Shown here: positions 11,177-23,697 of the stretch, in pieces | Position numbering within the stretch: position 1 is the first letter of the stretch | How the letters are laid out: each line of letters opens with the position of its first letter | From: Eutypella sp. D-1 | Lineage: Eukaryota; Ascomycota; Sordariomycetes; Xylariales; Diatrypaceae | Direction of reading: 5' to 3' | Assembly (NCBI GenBank): GCA_023313575.1 | Contig: JAJTTP010000006.1 | Coordinates: 2,108,001 to 2,172,000 of the forward strand | Length of the DNA stretch: 64,000 nt | Position numbers and translations under genes: made by a program | Notes under the pieces: generated by a model | Seen by the model: the letters and a program-made list of their open reading frames with translations, nothing else | The model's database searches: none | Told to the model about the DNA's origin: nothing

Positions 11177-12635
11177 GTGTGGTAAAGTAAAAAATGCATA
11201 GAGCAATGGATGCATGCGTGTATGTATCGTGCTTGGGCTGCTATCCGTGAGATCGTGGGTCTTCTGGGAGCTAGTCAATGCCCGAGCCGCGTTTCTTGCT
11301 AGGCAGTGATAGACGCGTCTGTACGTCTAGGTAGATATCAGACGATGGACGGACAGTCGTGGACGTGGCTGACACGTATATATTTATGCTTATATACAAA
11401 CATACACACAAGCTCTATCCAGCCATGAATTCAAATAAAAGCATTGCGATAACCTAAGAAAATAAAACTGCCACGGCCAGTTTAGCTTCACTTACATAGA
11501 GCTATTCTATGTATACTGGGGAGGATCGGATCTATCTTGGTAAAAGGGGGGAGGGGGCTCAAGTACGGTAATTATGCGCTAGGGTATATAAGTACGGGGA
11601 CCTCCTTCGCCTTCGCTTGGGATCTATTTTTCATGGCAATATCTATTTCTATTGTGTTCAGTAGTACGGTAGCAATGGGTAAACCTATTTTAGGCAGTAG
11701 CAACGAAAGATTTAATAAATCTAGGCTGAGTGGGCTGAGTGGGCTTGACCCCTATATATACATAACCCGAGTGATCTGCTTGGCAAGGATTATTAAACAT
11801 ACGTGATCAGCTCCTAGATCTTACGGAGGAAGTCTATGTGCTTACGTAACAGCCCCCTTTTTCTATGCTGTTTGACTTCCCTACTAATAAATGGGGGGCT
11901 CACCGGAACCTAACAGATTCCTACGCCCTATATACGTTACTCCAATCTTATGAACGTCATGGAAGAAGGGAATCCAGAGTCAGGGTATGGGGTCGGCCGG
12001 GGACGACGGGGAGTACTTGGGTAAGGGGTTGTACATGCCCGAAGTTGTCTGACGATTCTACTTTAAGGGAGATAGTTACCATATGTGAAGGATAATGGAG
12101 CTTGATTCGGAAAGCAAAACCTAGATCTCTGACCTGAGGGGTTTGAAGAAAACACCTGTAAAGTCCTCAGACCCTCAGAAACCATAGTGTCACACGGGGG
12201 GGTATCCCCATATAGGATCGGCACTGCCAAGGACCTGTTGGCTGCCAAGAATGGAGACAAGAATGTATGGCGCCAACGGGCGCTAGAATGGATATAACAG
12301 ACTGGAGATATAACCACCTTCTTTGAGATACGTACTCCGTACGATTGTATATAAATACCAGACCTATCCTCTGGCCCTCTCCCAGATGGATAGAAGGGCA
12401 TCGCACCCTTGAAGGACTCTAGTCAATTATTAGCTGAATCTGATATCCTATATCCAAGCCATAACCCCTCCTTGTCACACATAGCAAACTAGCGTAGTGA
12501 ATTAATAGGAACGCTGAGGACGGTAGATGTCAGTGACAATGAAGCCGTTACCGCTGGATTGGTTTTATATAACAGAAGATGTAAAAGAGGTGATTACGTA
12601 GATTGATCGCTGGCTAGCCAATTCAAGAAAGACTG
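11177..12635. other. Gene-poor stretch, no gene recognised
   Basis: Relatively AT-rich sequence with only short frames, none with recognisable protein features. The longest (11537-11806, plus) lacks similarity to a family I know. It ends at a solo LTR, and some of this stretch may be decayed transposon DNA, which I cannot prove. Confidence 0.45.
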
Positions 12636-12850
12636 TGTTAGAGGACTTGGGCACAGAGTGAAAGATAGTAGCCGAAGGGTCACTGTGAGGACGCTGTAGT
12701 ATACGTAGAGGTCGAATATTTATTGAACTCTGGACCTCTACTAGAACCGCAGGGGGCTTCGCCTCCAAGTTATAAATAATTCTAGTCTATCGTAGCCTCC
12801 GGAAGGGGGGGAGGGCGCTGCTAGCGCCCCCGTCCCCTTATCACGTGACA
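12636..12850 (-). mobile_element. Solo LTR of an LTR retrotransposon, copy A
   Basis: A 215-bp element that, on the minus strand, begins TGTCACGTG and ends CTCTAACA, the TG...CA ends of an LTR. It is flanked by a perfect 5-bp direct repeat GACTG (12631-12635 and 12851-12855), the target-site duplication of an integrase-mediated insertion. A second, diverged copy in opposite orientation lies at 34344-34559. A GGGCGCT...AGCGCCC hairpin near the start is shared by both. No gag/pol is seen nearby, so it fits LTR-LTR recombination. A TRIM or SINE-like origin is less likely given the TG/CA ends and 5-bp duplication. Confidence 0.85.
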
Positions 12851-12855
12851 GACTG

Positions 12856-13430
12856 TCTGAGATGGGTGCGATCCAATATCCTTCATATAACTATGAAAGG
12901 GGCATCACCAAAAAAGGGTGACCGCCATGATCTTTTATCTACGGGGACTTTCCGCCTTGGAATGGGTGGTTTGTAACAGTCTTGTGTATCACGCTCATAA
13001 AGATAACAACAGTAGAATCAAGTAACTACGCGACGATAAGCAAGCAACGCCAAAGCGCACAATAGACTTAAGATAGCAGAGTCACTGCATATACATCATG
13101 TTTTAATAGAATGAGTGCGAAAAGGTGTGTTGTATTGTGTGTGGCGTGGAGATAGCCATGTAGTCCTAGTAACGGCAAAATTCCCTTTCATGTGACCATA
13201 TCCCCTATCTTTTCCCAGGGCCCTGTTTCAGCTAAGTAGGTGGTTGTACTTGCCCCCCCCCCCCCCCCCCCGGCCCCGAAAAGAAAAAACTCCACTCGTG
13301 CCAGGACTGATTCAGGAGCTATACACCCCAGCATCACGTTGCTATCAACTCCCAAGCTGGATCATCTCGCGCTCTGAGCTTATGCAACCCAAATTCGTGT
13401 TTCTTAAGTGCTGGGTGGATATTTCTCACA
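12856..13430. other. Intergenic between solo LTR and kinase gene 3' end
   Basis: No gene is recognised. A poly-C tract lies at about 13252-13271, which may be prone to assembly length error. Confidence 0.5.
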
Positions 13431-16400
13431 TTACGTCTTTGTGTCTTCGGCTGTGAATAATATTGGGACAGTCCGCTTTCGAACTAGGCGGCGCTGTTGG
13501 CTCTCAGACGCTGCATGGCCATCAACTGGCACAGGATCACTGCCGTCTTGAACGTTGGGCTGATTAGTGATTATCCAGGGGTGCGTAAGACACTGTTCGG
13601 CGGAATATCGTTTCGTGCGTTCCACCACTAGCATATGGTCGATTAAATCCTCTGCATAAACAGTAAGCTTCAAGCCGGACGATACAATTAAGAGAGGTAC
13701 TCACTAGCTGAATCCCCGACTAGGTCCCATTCTGGCGAAGGATAATCGAATATACCCAACATGATTTCCCCGCGGGGGACACGTAAAAAATCTCTTGGAT
13801 GAGAGTCGTCTGAGAACGGCAGGAAGCCGCAGAGGCACTTATATAGCACAACACCAAGTGACCATATGTCCACTACATTTGTATGTTCACTATCGGCAAT
13901 AATTTCTGGTGCCGATGCATAAGACTTAGGAGCTCCGTATACCGGCGGTTTGATATCATCCCATCTGTTGTTAACAGTTGCTTGACTAAACCCAGCAAGC
14001 TTAACATGTAACTCCTTGTTTACTAGGAGAATGTTTTCCAGCTGAATATTCCGATGAATCATACCCCGCTCATGCTATAAGTTCGTCAGTATTGTGCCAT
14101 TTAACGGTTGACCTAGAATACTCACCAAAAATTGTACAGCATGAAACAGCTGTGTTAATACCTTCAGTGTTTTGATTTCAGTTAGCCTTCGTATTGTACC
14201 CATATAGTTATGTAGATCGCCTTCGGGCGCCAGTTCCAGGACGAGGTATATGCCATTGGGTCCGTTGAACGCTTCGTATAGCGTCACAATATTGGGATGT
14301 CTGATACTCATCAACGCCGCAATTTCTTGGTGTTCGTCTAACATCCGCAAATAGATCTTAACAGCGTAATATTGTTGGCCGGTAGGCTTGTCGACACAAA
14401 GTGACACAGTTGCGGTCCGGCCTTGACCCAGTCTTTGCAAAATCGTGTACTGCGTTCGGATCTCACTTGTCTGGGCTGCCGCGGGAGGTCGGTATTCAAA
14501 TTTGATCTCGTTCGTCACTGCAATCTCGTCTCTCGCCTTAAGCGCTCTTGCTTCGTTCCATCCGAAGGCAGCGTCATTAATAAGGATTCCGTTGGAGGAA
14601 AGATTCCGTACGATGACATTCGTGTGTTCAGTGAATAGCAAACAATGCCGATTTGATACAAATGGGTCGTCGATGACGATATCTATGAGATATGAACAAC
14701 TACCGAGTTAACGTGAGGGCGATGAGAGAAACTTACCGCATTCCGGGTGTCGTCCGATCAAATAGCCCTCAGGTCTAGAGTGCAGAAACCCATCATTGTC
14801 TTCGGGCAGCACGCGACCTCTTTTCCTCAAAATGACACACTGCCCACCGTATCGCTCGTCGGATGGATATAAATATCCCCACACACCTTGCTTCATCTCA
14901 TCTTCGTCGGAGAGCGGACGCTTTGGCTTAGCATATTGCTCCGACCCCAGAGCAGGTTCCAACCACTCGGGGTTGCTTTGACCTCCATCCTCAAATGAAG
15001 GTACGCCCTCGTGCAGCCATTAGTGTTAGTGGGTTTCATGAAATGCAATCCATAATAGGGGATGTTGTTGAGTTATAAGATAGCAATTGTGAACTACTTC
15101 TCTTCTCGGGCCGGTACGTACCTCAGATTTCATGGTATCTGAATCGATGTGCTGTGCACGGTTTGTTTCGTTTTCTATCCTCTCCTCACCGTCATCGGTT
15201 ATATAATCAGACCTAGGGATCGCAAACAGTGAAAGGTCTTGAAGGTGACGTGAAATATGTACCTTGAGTCCCATAGATGGTTTGCCGCATAAGTTGCACC
15301 TGGGCTCCTTCGATATTGAAGGCTGCTTGAACAAGTCCACGAGGGCTGTTGTTTGATCATGGGACATATCATGATGATTCTGCATATGAACTTGGAACTC
15401 CCCAAAGTTCGCGTAAGCCTGGTGAGAATGAGAATTGCAGAAATATTCAATCCTATGATTCTGCATTTCATGCATCCACCATGCTGTTCGAGTATCGAAT
15501 GGGTGTCCCGAAAGGGAACAATTTGGGAATGTGCATACGTAGGGAAGAAGGTCTTGAAGTACATGCTTCCTTAATAAAAGCGCCATGTTGGAATTAGTTT
15601 CGGGAGGACAGGACAACTGCTCAAATAGACATTGAACCTCGACTAGACGTAACTGTACTTACTTCCACATTCTTTGATTTTCTCCATGAATATAGACCGG
15701 CAGCTTGCAATAATTGCATTCAAAACTAGTCTTATATGCACCTTTGTCATCCTTGGGACGTGGTGGTATTGCGATAGGAGAGTCCCGTGTAAAGTCACTG
15801 GCCATGTCAGATGTTGTTGAGGCGGCATCTTCTCCGGATGTTCTCGGAAGCTCGAGGGCACTCAATGCAGGCAGTTGGGGATGCCGATGAGCTGGATCAA
15901 GAATTTTTTTGGTGGCCTCTGAGTAGAGTTCAGAGCCTACTTTGTAACTGCCGCGATCATCCATCGCTTCGGAGGTATCGAAGGCTTTGGCGATATCCTT
16001 GGGTGTATGGCCTTGCTGGGTAGATCCATCTCCGGCTATTGAAGCCGACTGCCCTATCTGAGTTGGTATTTTTCGGTCTCGCAGACGTTCCTGGTGTGAA
16101 CTTCTATATCGCAACAAATATCGACGTCTAGTAATCATCTTGCCAAGGCTGGTAGCAGTTTCTTTGTCCAACGCGATAAACTTTTCTCTCACATGCATTA
16201 CATCAAAGTGCTGAAAGCTCTTGAATTCCTCCGTGGGGATGTCCTTTAGTCGATCAAGCGGTGCTGGTGATCGGATCTGCATTTGATACAGCGATGTAAC
16301 GGTGAGTTGAATAGACTGGGTAAGACGTGCGAAAGTTTGCTGGTCTCCGGAAGCATGATGGCTAGGTCTCAGGGATGCATGACCCCCCTGGATGCTATCG

Positions 16401-16826
16401 GTATCGGTCGATATGTCGGATAGCGATACCGATTCTTCCGAGTCGGAAGAAGCAATGTTCTTTTCTGAAACATCTGTCGCGATTGCGGGTGTGTCATCGC
16501 CCAACAGCTGTAGTGCCCGCGTAATATGACGCCGAAGAATACGGAGAACCCCAAGTATCTACATGTCCGTGGTCAGAATCTCAATCTTCGTTTCAACAAA
16601 TATGTCTACTGACAAGGTCACGGTAGACTGATGCATCCTCCAGTCGATAGTCAAGAGACAGCTTGTATTTCTGTTGCCCTGCCCCCACGTTATCGGCCCA
16701 AAGCCGGTACCTGTCGAATTCGTTGAGGAGATCGGCTTGCAAAGTTGACTCTGAATGCAGCCATTCATGCTTTGATAGCTCGACAACACGACAAAGGCGA
16801 TCGAAAGAATGGTAGCAGACATGGTC
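13431..16826 (-). CDS. Chimeric C2H2 zinc-finger / FHA / degenerate protein kinase
   Basis: Visible exons, in order: 16826-16614, 16558-15663, 15569-15122, 15007-14737, about 14684-14126, 14074-13705, 13651-13431. Frames join in phase with GT...AG introns. The N-terminal part is a helical region found ahead of C2H2 arrays in fungal proteins (RLWADN, SLDYRLEDA). Zinc-binding segments follow: CNYCKLPVY, CTFPNCSL with WMHEMQNH, a third with HMQNHH, and CNLCGK with HISRH. Then an FHA domain (GYLIGRHPEC, SNRHCLLF, NGILIND) and a kinase domain with AVKIY lysine, APE-like SAPEII and a C-lobe ending LTHPWI. The catalytic loop reads HRNIQLEN instead of HRDLKPEN and the DFG site reads AGF, so both catalytic aspartates are missing. 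FHA binds phosphothreonine; the kinase resembles Rad53/Chk2-type CAMK folds. The start codon is unresolved: no ATG precedes the first visible exon's frame, so a further 5' exon or decay is possible. Two separate genes remain possible but the 15121-15008 intron (donor GTACGT, branch CACTAAC) joins them cleanly. Confidence 0.72.
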
Positions 16827-17247
16827 CTACTCTGCTATATTTCTCCCTGTCTCCATGGCATCGTCTACGTCCGCGTGTTAGGAGTAGGAAGGCCGAATAT
16901 CCTACAATTATTATACGACTTATGAGTGATAGAGGAGCAATGTGCATTGAAAGTCGTTGCAACTTACCCCGACCCCGACAGAACAGGCCCAACAACCACC
17001 GCAAGCCGGCTGAACCCGTTAACGTATAAGATTACATGTACTTTAATGATCGCTAAAACGGAAGACCAACCAGGTAGGGATCACTATGGGCCTCCGATGT
17101 AACCTAGAACCCCTCCACCCGAGAACGCAAGGCTTATTGGCTCGATTGTGGTGTCTTCATGATTATTAAGAAGAACATATCCAATGCAACCTCCAAATCA
17201 AAGTCGTCGTCCATGGTTTCGCCACTGCACGCGCTCAGGTAACTAAA
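16827..17247. promoter_or_regulatory. Divergent region between chimeric kinase and DUF7580 gene
   Basis: About 420 bp between two divergent genes. A possible donor site on the minus strand near 16966 (GTAAGT) could end a missing first exon of the kinase gene. Nothing else is recognised. Confidence 0.4.
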
Positions 17248-19446
17248 ATGTCTGGCTTCGAAATTGTTGGCGTAGTTTTAGGTGCACTCCCCCTCGTTTT
17301 AGGGGCAGTGTCTCAGTATGGCAAAGGGGTGAGTACACCCGACCCCGGACCTCTATTTTTCTTGGGAGGGGAGATGGAGGTTCGCGGACGAATGCGAAAC
17401 CCCAGGAGGTTCTGTGGACTTGTTCTAATAGCACTAGGTCTCAAAAATCAAGAACATGCTCAATTATGAGCTTATCTTTGAAGATATCAACGCCAGGCTC
17501 CAATCAGTGCGATGGGCTTTGAGGCAGACATGCGAACATCTTTTGGAGGACTTGTCGCTCCCCGACGACGAAATTACGGAGTTACTCGACAAGCAGGAGA
17601 GATGGGAATCAGAGGAGCTGAACGAGATGTTGCTCTCGCGAATGGGTACAAGCGATTACCTGGCGTTCGTAAACGCGGCTACGAGCATCAATCGGCAATT
17701 GAGGCTCCTAGGAGATAACCTCAGGCTTGACAGTACATGGACCGTCAGTTAGCACTCCCTTCATCCCAGCGGTCGCGGGCCTAATACGACAGGATACTCA
17801 TTACCTACAGCCACCATTTATAGTGGACGGACGGGTCGATACGTATAAGCGAAATAAATTCTTCAAAGCGGTAGTGAGAATCCACGGCGGATTTAACACG
17901 AATGAGCACAACACCATCATAACAACGATTCAAGCGGACGTCAATACCCTCCGAGAGAATGTTCAAACGGCTAATAAGCTAGTACACTCTCGAGGGGCTA
18001 GAAAGCTAAAGGACGCGTCCCCATCGTCCTGGGCCTCGGCTCGAGAACATTCTAAGAGACTATACGGGGTCCTGAAATCGACCTTCTTCTCGAAATTCTG
18101 CCCGTCCCATGAACATCTCGCGCAGGTTAGACTCAAAGCGCCATCCAAGAAGCAGGTCGGGTACTCGCCGTGTGATAGTCTTGCATGTTCTTTCATGCTG
18201 CAACACAGAGCAGGTGAAGACAGTGTTCTACCCTGGGAGTATCGCCATGTCCATATTACCCCTTATGCCTCCGAGTAAGTACGGATTTGGTTTGGCGACC
18301 ACGCCGCAGTACTTAAACCGCAACACGAACTCTATGTGCCGGTTTATCATTTCTAACTTTCATCAGACTGGTTGAAGTAGATCGCTTGCTTAGGAGCAAC
18401 GGAACTCCCGAGATCCAGATTCACCCCCCACCTGAAGAATCTAGCAAAATGCGGGCAACTTCTGAACTCATCACTCGAATCGAAGACTTATGCTCGACTT
18501 TAGAGCAGCAGCCGGGGTCCGAGTCTTGCAGGGGATTTCTCGATGAGGAGAACTGGAAATACCATATTTATGAAGATCCCAACCCCATCTCTTCTAGCAT
18601 CAAGCCAGCGATGATAAAATCCCTCCGCACTTGCCTGTTAGATACGGAAACGAGATTCATCCTCACTCCGAGGGAGAAGTAAGTTCAATTTCAGGCTCTT
18701 TTGCGTGTTTCTTTCTGCTGACGCTGCCGGATGATAGGAGGAGGATTGCCCTGCTACTAGCCTCCGCGGTTCTTCAGCTGCACGGGACAGCGTGGCTAGG
18801 GAAGTCCTGGACACTCGACGACGTTTTCGTCATGGACAACTGCGAGCTCTACGTGTCGGGCGGTTTTGAGAGTCAAAAGTCAAACGCGGATGTCCCTGGG
18901 CCTACAAGAACAAACGACATTCTTCGCAATGAGACGCTCTTCGCCTTGGGCGAGGCTCTCATCGAGCTCACATACTACAGCCCCCTTTCGAGCCAGGATA
19001 AGATCACTCGGTATAGCGTCGCCATCGAGATGGCCAAAAAATTACAGCAGGACGAGCTCGGCAACTTTGCCTCGGCGGTGGCAAACTGTCTCGTGCCGTC
19101 GTCGCCGAGCCGGCTCGACTTTGATCTCGAGGAAGATTCCTTCCTGGAGTGGTATTACGAGAACGTGGTCCTGCCCTTGAAGGAAGACTACGAAGTATTC
19201 CTACCCGAAACCCCGGTCGTCTCGCCTCCTATCCTGCCAAGAGCCGCTGGTGCCTCCAGTCAACCTCTGCAGCCGAGCTCTCAAGCTATGATTTCGCAAA
19301 ATAGAAAAGATACCCAGCTACCGCCAGCCTCTCAAATATCTTCTCTGACTATGAATACCCCAAGCACTTCAAAGCCTAGGAGAGCAAGGAGATCTCAGCA
19401 GTTCTTTCAAAGGATCAAGATGTTATTTGCGCCCAGTGGAGTGTAA
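17248..19446 (+). CDS. DUF7580-family protein with HeLo-like N-terminus
   Basis: Five exons, 17248-17328, 17438-17743, 17793-18274, 18367-18678 and 18738-19446, giving 629 residues. The first exon encodes a hydrophobic start, MSGFEIVGVVLGALPLVL, as in many fungal proteins whose N-terminal helical bundle resembles HeLo-type domains. The C-terminal part carries family blocks ASAVLQLHGTAWLGKSWTLD, LFALGEALIELTYYSPL, QQDELGNFASAVANCLVP and a Ser/Pro-rich then basic tail. The family is uncharacterised; the LHGTxWL and LGEALIEL blocks sit where a kinase catalytic loop and helix F would, so a degenerate kinase fold is my inference. It is divergent from the FHA-kinase gene. One intron is very short (49 nt, GTCAGT donor). 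No catalytic function should be assumed. Confidence 0.8.
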
Positions 19447-21929
19447 AGTTGTAACAAGCATAGTGGCTAGGCTGAGTGAAAGGGGGCTTCTTTCCAATGT
19501 TTTTTTTTTTAAAAAAAGAGAAGGTTTGGGCTCCTTACTATGAGGCAACCTAAGATAAGCAAGAGTAAGTAACTCGGCCAATCAACCATCACCCCCTATA
19601 TTCGCCGCCCCTATTTCCCCCGGTGGGGAATCCGGCCTTAGTCTGGTGTCGCAAGAACCGCCATTTGAAAGAAACCACCTGCATACTCTTCGAGGCCCAG
19701 AAAGAGTGGGCGGGTATGAAACATTATGGTTATGGATGGACGGCTTGGTGTATTTGGTACGGCTATGCATATGTACATGCCCCCGGGTTCCTGCTCAGAC
19801 CAGATGTTGGGCAGCGGCTTACCCGCCGTCCGCAGAAAACGCGGGGCGGGGATCGGGATGGGGGTTGGTCGCGACATCAGGTACCGCTGTCCGGCGAACA
19901 CGTCGCACTCGATCCCGTTCCCCCCTCTCCCGGGTCGCCAGATAGGAGGCCACGCCAGCGCGTTGCGTTTGTCTGTCAGTACCGTGCGTGCGTGCGCGCT
20001 GCGCCAGCGGCTGGCTTGGTCCTCCGCGTACGCCGTGTGGCGGGAAATGCCGGCGCATTTTCCTCTCCATGGAAAGGGAAGCCGGGGGGGGGGGGCTGCT
20101 GATTAATCAATAAGACTTTTGGAAGCCGGGATTATTAAAGGGGCGGGTTTCGTGGGCTTTTTATGTTTTCTTGATTGGGTTGCTTGTCAGCAGTCCTTGA
20201 TTCGACGACTGTGACGGAGCACGGGGATGAACGGGCCTGCTTGCCCTGCTTACCCGTCCGCCCTAGCTAGAGGAATGAATGCATTGCGTCTTTTTTATAG
20301 AAGGCAAACCCTGTGACTGGGGCAGAAGGTAAAAGAGGGTGTGGATTGTGTGCGATTCTCGCTCCCTTTAATGTTCGGTTCATCGAAGCGTATTATAGAG
20401 ATCAGGGGCCGCTGGGAATTACATAGCATAATGGATTTCCAGACAAAGAATCTTCCAAGCGGGTTTATATCCAATATCCGATGTCAACGGTCATACATAT
20501 TCTTACATATAAGCTGACGATGATGATCCCTACCGTGCTGCATGCCCAGTCGATAAAGGATTACTACATACTGGTACTCTGGTCAAGTCGAGGACCCTGG
20601 TACAGGCGTCCTCGACACGTCGGAGCAATAAGCGAGCGTGGAATGCAGCCAATAGCTTACGCGCAGGCTCACTATGCAATGACAGATGGGATAAGGCCAA
20701 CATTGGGGCTGGAATCTTGCATCGTACAGATGATCGAGAAATATATAATTGCATAATGAAGGCGGCAGTGTCTCTTATGGCGGGCGAGCAAGACAAAGCT
20801 GTACCGAGCGCTGCAGGTATGGAACCCAAGCTCGGCCAGGGCAGGGTATAGCAGGTAAGCTTCGGTAAGGCGCCTCCGTCCCCCCGAGCGGAAGCTGACG
20901 TTAGGATTCCGCCCAGGTGTGGTTTCATCTCATTGTTGGGATAGGTAGTTCATGGCTTTGTTTTTCATTTATTCAGGCTTTCATGGGCCCCGGACGTCTC
21001 GAATTGTGTGCCTGCGTTGCGACCTTGGCCTACTTCCTCACAAGCTTACATATATACTCGCTCTCGTGACTCGTTCGTAGCCTGTCGGAAGAATGGGCAT
21101 AATTGATAGAGATAAGTTATATATCACAAGCCATGGGGGGAAGACAGCCACCGGGACCATTCGGTATACGGATGGATGGATTCGTGCCTGAAACTGACGC
21201 TGTTGCAGCAGAGAATGCAATGGGGCGTCCAATCAGCAAATAATATTGGGGGAGCAGGGGGGGCAGTGCCCGTCTTAATCCCCTCCCCGTTGAGAATGCT
21301 GGGGTCCTTATCAGCTTTTTTCCCGCCCAGAAACGCCGTACCACAAATGCGGTTCGTCCACGATTTTAGACTTAATACGTACATAATAAAAGTACGCTGC
21401 GTGTGTTGTTGCTTTAACCATCACCATGGGATTAGCTGGGGCCTATTGGAGGGAAGGGCTTTTGCGTTCAGGGGCGCTCGTGACCCTGTTTTTGTTCACC
21501 GTGCCACGCATATAGCATAAGTAATTTGGAAGCAAAGGTCTTAGTTTGTCGTTTACCTACACCTACCCCCGTTGCCCCGGCCTATGGCTGCAGGAGGACA
21601 ACACTATCTGGGCATGTAGTTGGGTGGTGGGAGAGAGGCCGGCAATATCGTGACTGCATAAGTTTAGGTGGTTAAACTTATCATCATGACGGCTCGTCGG
21701 GGTTCCGTATTGGGGGGGGCAGCCTTTAGAGTAAGCCCTTCCAAGGTTCCAAGATACGGTAGGTAGTCACTAGGTCGGTAACGAACTACTAAGTAGTTAA
21801 CCGATTAGCTGTTACTTGGTATTGCGTTAATACCGACCCCACCTTCGGGACTCGTTGATCGGCCCCGGGATTACTATATTGTGTAGACTGTGATAAGATG
21901 TCCAAGGCTTCGAGAACATTGGAATGTGT

Positions 21930-21962
<33 letters not shown>

Positions 21963-23697
21963 GAGTGGACAGATTCGTTGATACCCAGGCTACAAGCCAG
22001 GAAGCCAAAAACGCTTAGGACATGGTGTACAGAATTATTCTCTACCACTCATGTAGGTACCTACGGTATGGAGTGAAATATGGATGCCACTGACAACTCT
22101 ACCGTAGTAACGAGTACCTACCTACCCATCAAGCTTCCCGAAGTCCAGTAAAATTTAAAGGTACCTGGGTTGTCACACCTGCCACACCTGTCCGGGGTTC
22201 ACCTAGGTAGGTACTTCTGGGTAGGTATATCTCTTGTAGGTGTTCTCTTCAATCGATTCCGGAATCGCCCCTGTTATCTGTACATACAGTATGTCGGGAC
22301 GGACCCACATAGATACCTACGTACAGGGCTTCGACTGCTAACGTCATGTACCGAATTGATGAGTGACATGAAGGTGAACCTCTCAGTGGTAGCTAACTTC
22401 TAAGGTATGGAGTACCCTACGTAGGTCTGCAGGCGGGTATGTACTTACGTGTGTATGCATAGAAGGAGGTCCACATGTCCACCTGAGCAGCCTGGCAGCC
22501 AGCCAGCAAAGGTGTATCATTCCGTAAAGGTACTGGCGTCAACTGATATCATGACATTACTGGATGCCTGTGAAATACCTAGGTATGTACTTAGAGTATG
22601 TAGGTGCTTACAGCGTACATACTATGTACATACCTAAGTATCTACCTAAGTACCTCCAGGTAGGTATTCATTCAACCTTGACTTCCAAGTTGCTGGGAAA
22701 CTCCAACATATACAACCTACAACACTTCACTACAACAACATCCAAGGTCACTTCACGATCTTTCTCATACAGCAATAACTACTGTCAAATACATACTGGA
22801 CTTCCCGTGTCTTGGGTTTAGGAAAGGGGACATAATTACGGTTTCAATCCTTATCAACACGGTCATTTCGTTTTTAAACTACCTACCTACCTAAGTAGTT
22901 AACCTTTTAAACTTACCTAGAACCTACTTGCCCTACTTGCCTTACTTGCCTTACTTTGCCCTGTCAACTTGCCTAACCGATTCTTACTTTCGATTATTCT
23001 ACCTACCAACTTAAGGTGAGGAACTAGAGCAACTCTAAAAGGGCCCCTTGACTGACTTAATAACGTTTGGAACGTTAAGATTACCTACAGGTATTTAAAA
23101 GTAATCTCGGTAGTGCTGGATGCTATACGTGCACTGGATTAAATAACCCGGATGACATTCATTACCTTGATATGAGGTCAACCATCCACTTGCATTCCAT
23201 GACAATCGGGAAGCATCACTCGACAACAACGACGAACAACTCGACTATCGAGTCGAACCTTCTGAGTTAACACCTTCAGTGCCTGACCATACTTTCAATC
23301 AGTGCTCTACTTAGGCATTTCTTTGAAATTACACTTATCTTGCTCGATACATACCTACCTAGGTATATACCTACTCAAGATATCTTACCGATTAAGTCCA
23401 TCCGTACTTGCCCCCCCGAGGACACCTGGGCAATACACTTGGGTATTCGAACGAACCCGGATAAGGCAGATGAGCTACGAGTTCTCTTACGTCAAGCGGT
23501 CAAGCGGTCACGTCAACTAAAAAAAAGCTCCCCCGGACCGTCTCTTCGACTCTTCTACACTTCTTCAACAATTCTTTAAGAACAAACACTCTTAAGACTT
23601 CTTTCGTGTGACCTTTTTTTTTTTTTTTCTTTTCTTAATTTTATCTTTTATCTTATGACTGTGGGAATTTAACGTCCCGCAGCCGTAGGTAGACGAG
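19447..23697. other. Gene-poor stretch of about 4.2 kb
   Basis: No frame here looks like a protein gene. The left part (19.5-21.7 kb) is mixed sequence with a T/A run near 19500-19515 and a poly-G at about 20087-20096. From 21.7 kb on, TAGGTA/TACCTA motifs become dense (22060-22240, 22400-22680, 22880-22990, 23350-23375), with a GA repeat at about 21931-21955. Repeated ACTTGCC units lie near 22928-22965. The right end is the likely promoter of the GID7-type gene, with a T tract at about 23613-23628. Confidence 0.5.

Noticed and set aside
9980..11278. 432-residue minus-strand open frame
   Set aside because: It lies antisense to the GH63 gene, has no family features, and its length follows from the GC-rich codon use of the real gene.
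11537..11806. Possible 89-residue membrane protein gene
   Set aside because: The start is not embedded in a plausible context and the composition looks like random AT-rich sequence.
20087..20096. Poly-G and poly-C tracts (also 13252, 26049, 45815, 59821) as signals
   Set aside because: Simple homopolymers with no positional pattern; possible length errors in the assembly.
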